Shown here: positions 31,524-34,572 of the stretch, piece by piece
Layout: every line of letters begins with the position of its first letter
How positions within the stretch are numbered: position 1 is the first letter of the stretch
Assembly: GCA_945897885.1 (NCBI GenBank)
Contig: CAMDGU010000031.1
Span: 1 to 34,572, forward strand
Direction of reading: 5' to 3'
Length of the DNA stretch: 34,572 bases
DNA from: Chitinophaga pinensis
GTDB lineage: Bacteria; Bacteroidota; Bacteroidia; NS11-12g; UBA9320
The notes under the pieces: generated by a model
Seen by the model: the letters and a program-made list of their open reading frames with translations, nothing else
The model's database searches: none
Told to the model about the DNA's origin: nothing
Position numbers and translations under genes: made by a program

Positions 31524-32594
31524 TTATGCTTCCTTATCAAAATAAATCTTATAGTACTTTCTTCCATCTTTCTCCACTCCCTGCTCTATCAGGTCTTTGT
31601 TTCCATGAATATAAATATGGAAATTCTTATCCAGTTTTAAAACACTTTTAAAAACCTTTGCTTGTTTTTTTACTGCTTGTTCCGAAATTTCGAAGCTATC
31701 GTTTGCTTCCATATCGTTTTGCTCCCTGTATAGTTCATCAAAATTGCGGAACGATTTTATTATTTCTTCGTCCTGAAAAACCTGTGTTTCAAAATCCTGC
31801 TTTTCAAAAGTATCATGGGTTTTAAAATATTCTACCGAACGGTTCAGTAAATCAATTTGGTCGGCTTTACTTACCACAAAATCTTCTGTCAATTGTTGGG
31901 TTACAAAGTTTTTGGTAATATTCATAAACTCCTTTGTATGATGGTAATCGTCGTTACAGGGTTTTAGTTGCAAAAAATTGTCTTTCCAGTATTGCGCTTC
32001 AGCTGCCTTATTCGATTTATCAATAATGCAAACTTTATAGCCCAAATCTTTATTGGTATTAATAATCAGGCATCCTTTATCCAGTTTATCAATATTAATC
32101 CCATCTTCATACTCAATGGAAAATTCGTCCTGTTGGCTATCCAATTTTAAAAATGCCTGTGTATTTTCCGATTTAAAAAGCCCTATGGCATCACTTGATT
32201 CACCGTCAATACTGAGGCTGCTTATATAGGCTACAAAAAAATCTCCCGATTTAATTTGAGGGTGTATGGAAAGTTCGTACAAATGCCTGGCAATATGAAT
32301 TGAATTTAAGTGAAAAGATGAATCGCCAAAAATTTGCGAAGCAAAATTGAATAAAGGGTTCAGGGTAAAATCTTCATTTGAAAATGTGAATGTGTAAAAC
32401 TCTGGGTTTGAAAAAGGAGTGAGAAAAAATTTAAATAGTAAATCTTTAACCCTTAAATCGGAAGTATCCAGTAACGATTTGGATAGCCTGAGGTCTTCTT
32501 CATTTGTTTTGTTTCCAACCCTATGAACCGATACTTTTTGGATGCTGGTGTTTGTAAAATCAATCAATACAGTTTGTTTGTTATGTTTAATCAA
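31524..32594 (-). CDS. Nucleoid-associated protein NA37/YejK-like
   Basis: A 356-residue soluble protein of the 37-kDa nucleoid-associated (PF04245) type. Seen: the opening TSIQKVSVHRVGNKTNEEDL, the central HIARHLYELSIHPQIKSGDF, and FVAYISSLSIDGE, GLFKSENTQAFLKL and AEAQYWKDNFLQLKP, which follow the family order. The C-terminal part is charged and helical. No ATG is available: the frame opens at TTG 32594 with a stop 36 bases upstream, and the only good promoter box (32620-32627) lies before that TTG, so TTG is the probable start. Family members bind DNA non-specifically or act near phage-defence and nucleoid genes; the exact role is open. It is a single-gene unit. Confidence 0.82.
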   Translation of the reverse strand: MIKHNKQTVLIDFTNTSIQKVSVHRVGNKTNEEDLRLSKSLLDTSDLRVKDLLFKFFLTPFSNPEFYTFTFSNEDFTLNPLFNFASQIFGDSSFHLNSIHIARHLYELSIHPQIKSGDFFVAYISSLSIDGESSDAIGLFKSENTQAFLKLDSQQDEFSIEYEDGINIDKLDKGCLIINTNKDLGYKVCIIDKSNKAAEAQYWKDNFLQLKPCNDDYHHTKEFMNITKNFVTQQLTEDFVVSKADQIDLLNRSVEYFKTHDTFEKQDFETQVFQDEEIIKSFRNFDELYREQNDMEANDSFEISEQAVKKQAKVFKSVLKLDKNFHIYIHGNKDLIEQGVEKDGRKYYKIYFDKEA

Positions 32595-32619
32595 ATAGAT
32601 AAGCCCACCTAAGGACGCT

Positions 32620-32627
32620 CAAAGGTA
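32620..32627 (-). promoter_or_regulatory. -7 box of the NA37-like gene
   Basis: The minus strand reads TACCTTTG, an exact consensus match, 25 bases before the TTG start at 32594. Confidence 0.5.
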
Positions 32628-32659
32628 TAAATTAATGACCAATCAAAACCGGTGCTATT

Positions 32660-32743
32660 CTGAGTTTGCAACTCAGGATACAACTAATAAATTAAAGGTA
32701 TGCTCCGCATATGATTTATGTCTTGAGTCACAGACTAAAGACA
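32660..32743. repeat. Long imperfect palindrome in the intergenic region
   Basis: CTGAGTT-TGC-AACTCAG (32660-32676) and TGTCTTgAGTC-ACA-GACTaAAGACA (32719-32743) are two hairpins. The stretch between them is itself centred on GTATGC-TCC-GCATAT (32698-32712) with ATAAAT arms. Together they fold as one structure of about 84 bases that looks like a small non-coding repeat element. It follows the stop of the T9SS protein gene and may end its transcript, although no T run is seen. Confidence 0.5.
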
Positions 32744-32759
32744 GCAGGGTATAGAAATA

Positions 32760-34572
32760 TTAATGAATTACATGAACATGCCCTTTAAAGGTATTTTCAG
32801 TCCCGTCTTTAAATTTCACTTTAATCACATAGCTGTAAACCCCGTCTTCATAGGTTGGTTTCCATGGAGAGTTTCCTTTGTATACAACCTGATTGGTCCT
32901 GGCTACCACGAGCATGGTGTAGGACTGAACTTTCCAGCCAAAAGGCGCAAATTCATCATTCAGCCCGTCGTCATTATTGCTCACTGCATTGGGAATATAA
33001 AAAGCATCGGATACACCAATTTTAATTAGTTTGGTCACCGTATCAGCACAACCAAAGGTATTGCTCACCAACAATGTTGCCTGATAAGTGGCGGTATCCA
33101 ATATTGGCAAACGAACCGATTGCCATGATTTATGATACAATCTTAAATTATCGCCAATAGCCCAGTTATACTTTTTATAATTGGTTTCCAAAGGTGTAAG
33201 TTCTATGGTTCCGTTATCTACCGTTGGGTTTTCGGGTATAATAACAAATTGGGCATTGGGTTTTTCAATAACGATAAGGCTAACTGAAGCATTACTCTTG
33301 CAACCTAAACTATCTGTTATTTGCAGGCCAATTATTTGTTGCCCTGTTTGGGTACAGGTGAGTGATGTGTCTTTATTTTTCCACCTAAAACCATTAAGTG
33401 TCGATTGAATAGTATTGAATTGCACCGATTGGTTAAAAAGTACGATGGGTTGAAACTGACAAACAGAATCGGTAGAAGTCAAAAGTTTGGCTATGGGATT
33501 TGGAAATAAGTGTATGCTGTCTTTTACCGTTGTTTTGCAAAAATCAGTAGTATATGCCTCAATCCATTGCTTTTTAGTAATACTGCTAAGGGGTGTGGTT
33601 TTTCCAATATCAATAGCCTTATTATCCTTATACCATATATAGTTTAATGAATTTTTATAGCCTCCTGTTCCTGCTATTTTAAGTGTTACACTACTGTCAA
33701 AGCATTCAGGTTTTTCTATTTTGGCTGTAATGGGGGGAGGAAGAGTTAATTTTATAAACGATGTATCTTGTTTACCAGAGCAAGTATGGATTAAAATGGC
33801 TTTGAAAGTTTCCGGTTTTGATATTTTATAACGCAAGGTATCTGTAGTTGCAAGTAATTTAAAATCAGAAAACCATTGGTAACTGTAATCTGAGTTTAAT
33901 CCATTGGATGGCATAAGTTTTAAAATTGGTTCACTATTTTTACAAACTAGAGTATCTTTTAATAATTGGGTGAAATTAAAAATTGGGAACCCAAAATTAA
34001 TGACCACGGTATCATTCATAATGGTGCACCCATCACTTAATACCGCTTTAATACTTCCGGGAGTTGAAACTTTAATAGAAAGTGTATCCTTAGTACCAAG
34101 TGGCTGATTAAATGAGGAAAGCCATTGATAGGTATATCCTGAAGCTAACCCACCTGATGGAATAAGTTTGAAAATTGGGCGGCTGTCTTTACATATGGCA
34201 GTATCTTTTGGTAACCCTTTAATCTCTAAAGGCGGCCTTACCGTTATAGTTTTATAAGCTGTATCTATTTTACCACAACCACTGCTGTCGCTTATTATTA
34301 TTCTATATTTTGTAGTATTATTAGGAAATGCCAACGTAGATTTGGCGGTGCTATCCTGCACCAAATTACCTGGACTCCACCTCCAACGGCTGCCGCCCGT
34401 GGTAGTAAGTTTTACTCTTTGACCTTCACAAATGGTTGTATCCTTGCCTGCGTTGGCTGTGTCTTTACTGTATATCAATAAGCGCAAGGTATCGTACTTA
34501 TAATAGCTTTGTACCACAGGGCTGGTGCTAAGTATCCGTATCCTGTAGCTTGGGCTACTTTCTACATCAAAT
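32760..34572 (-). CDS. T9SS type B secreted protein with PKD/Ig-like repeats (5' end outside window)
   Basis: At least 603 codons are visible; the frame stays open to the right edge, so the apparent GTG start at 34517 is internal. The visible part holds several Ig/PKD-like modules of about 75-95 residues, each with a DTAIC- or DTLVC-type Cys, a Y-x-W strand and a D-T-V/S strand (for example CKDSRPIFKLIPSGGL and CKNSEPILKLMPSNGL, two near-identical modules). The last ~80 residues (FYIPNAVSNNDDGLNDEFAP, then MLVVARTNQVVYKGN and GVYSYVIKVKFKDG) are a T9SS type B C-terminal domain, the signal for export and anchoring at the cell surface. Probably a large adhesin or gliding-associated surface protein. 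Ligand unknown. Confidence 0.9.
   Translation of the reverse strand, partial: FDVESSPSYRIRILSTSPVVQSYYKYDTLRLLIYSKDTANAGKDTTICEGQRVKLTTTGGSRWRWSPGNLVQDSTAKSTLAFPNNTTKYRIIISDSSGCGKIDTAYKTITVRPPLEIKGLPKDTAICKDSRPIFKLIPSGGLASGYTYQWLSSFNQPLGTKDTLSIKVSTPGSIKAVLSDGCTIMNDTVVINFGFPIFNFTQLLKDTLVCKNSEPILKLMPSNGLNSDYSYQWFSDFKLLATTDTLRYKISKPETFKAILIHTCSGKQDTSFIKLTLPPPITAKIEKPECFDSSVTLKIAGTGGYKNSLNYIWYKDNKAIDIGKTTPLSSITKKQWIEAYTTDFCKTTVKDSIHLFPNPIAKLLTSTDSVCQFQPIVLFNQSVQFNTIQSTLNGFRWKNKDTSLTCTQTGQQIIGLQITDSLGCKSNASVSLIVIEKPNAQFVIIPENPTVDNGTIELTPLETNYKKYNWAIGDNLRLYHKSWQSVRLPILDTATYQATLLVSNTFGCADTVTKLIKIGVSDAFYIPNAVSNNDDGLNDEFAPFGWKVQSYTMLVVARTNQVVYKGNSPWKPTYEDGVYSYVIKVKFKDGTENTFKGHVHVIH

Noticed and set aside
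34515-34517. GTG as the true start of the T9SS type B protein
   Set aside because: The frame remains open through the right edge (FDVESSPSYRIRIL...), so the gene continues outside the window.
1-34572. CRISPR array, rRNA genes, complete insertion sequences or prophage genes
   Set aside because: None seen on reading both strands. Only the integrase relic at 6798-6992 points to a former mobile element.

Overview
The window reads as chromosomal DNA of a Bacteroidota bacterium of unknown genus. The evidence is low GC, promoters of the TAnnTTTG type, almost no purine-rich Shine-Dalgarno sites, type IX secretion (T9SS) C-terminal domains, a Bacteroidota-type geranylgeranylglyceryl phosphate synthase and a lipoprotein plus beta-barrel pair. 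Most genes are housekeeping, with scars and small accessory genes between them.

Layout. 1-5700: stress/redox block with two universal stress protein genes (one cut by the left edge), a TerB-like gene, a small proline-rich ORF, a response regulator with a Crp/Fnr output domain, its PAS histidine kinase, and tryptophanase. Four Crp/Fnr-like palindromes lie in front of these genes. 5700-7100: an endonuclease-fold gene between two gene remnants, a T9SS tail and a tyrosine recombinase fragment. 7100-9400: GbsR/MarR-type regulator, NADP isocitrate dehydrogenase, DUF2795-like protein. 9400-14800: lytic transglycosylase, GGGP synthase, B12-dependent ribonucleotide reductase, tRNA with CAT anticodon. 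14970-21700: LytTR regulator broken by two frameshifts, UDP-glucuronate decarboxylase, a conserved hypothetical, tadA, and a three-gene sugar/lipid modification operon that includes a methyltransferase-glycosyltransferase fusion. 21700-27950: tandem TonB_C protein, accB-accC with a palindromic repeat between them, guaB, another methyltransferase and thiamine pyrophosphokinase. 28100-34572: lipoprotein/beta-barrel pair, NA37 nucleoid-associated protein, and the C-terminal part of a large T9SS type B secreted protein cut by the right edge.

How the parts fit. The kinase and regulator (4090 to 1849) are probably one operon downstream of tnaA. The regulator keeps the Glu and Arg of the Crp/Fnr recognition helix, and TGAC/TGAT-N4-(G/A)TCA palindromes precede usp1, usp2, the TerB-like gene and tnaA at positions that fit activator sites. 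I infer a local autonomous stress regulon and rate it the most interesting signal here. tnaA also has a possible tryptophan-containing leader peptide overlapping a weak terminator-like hairpin. Many start codons lie only 0-20 nt after a TAnnTTTG box, so short or leaderless transcripts seem common. All functional calls come from reading the sequence; no database search was run.
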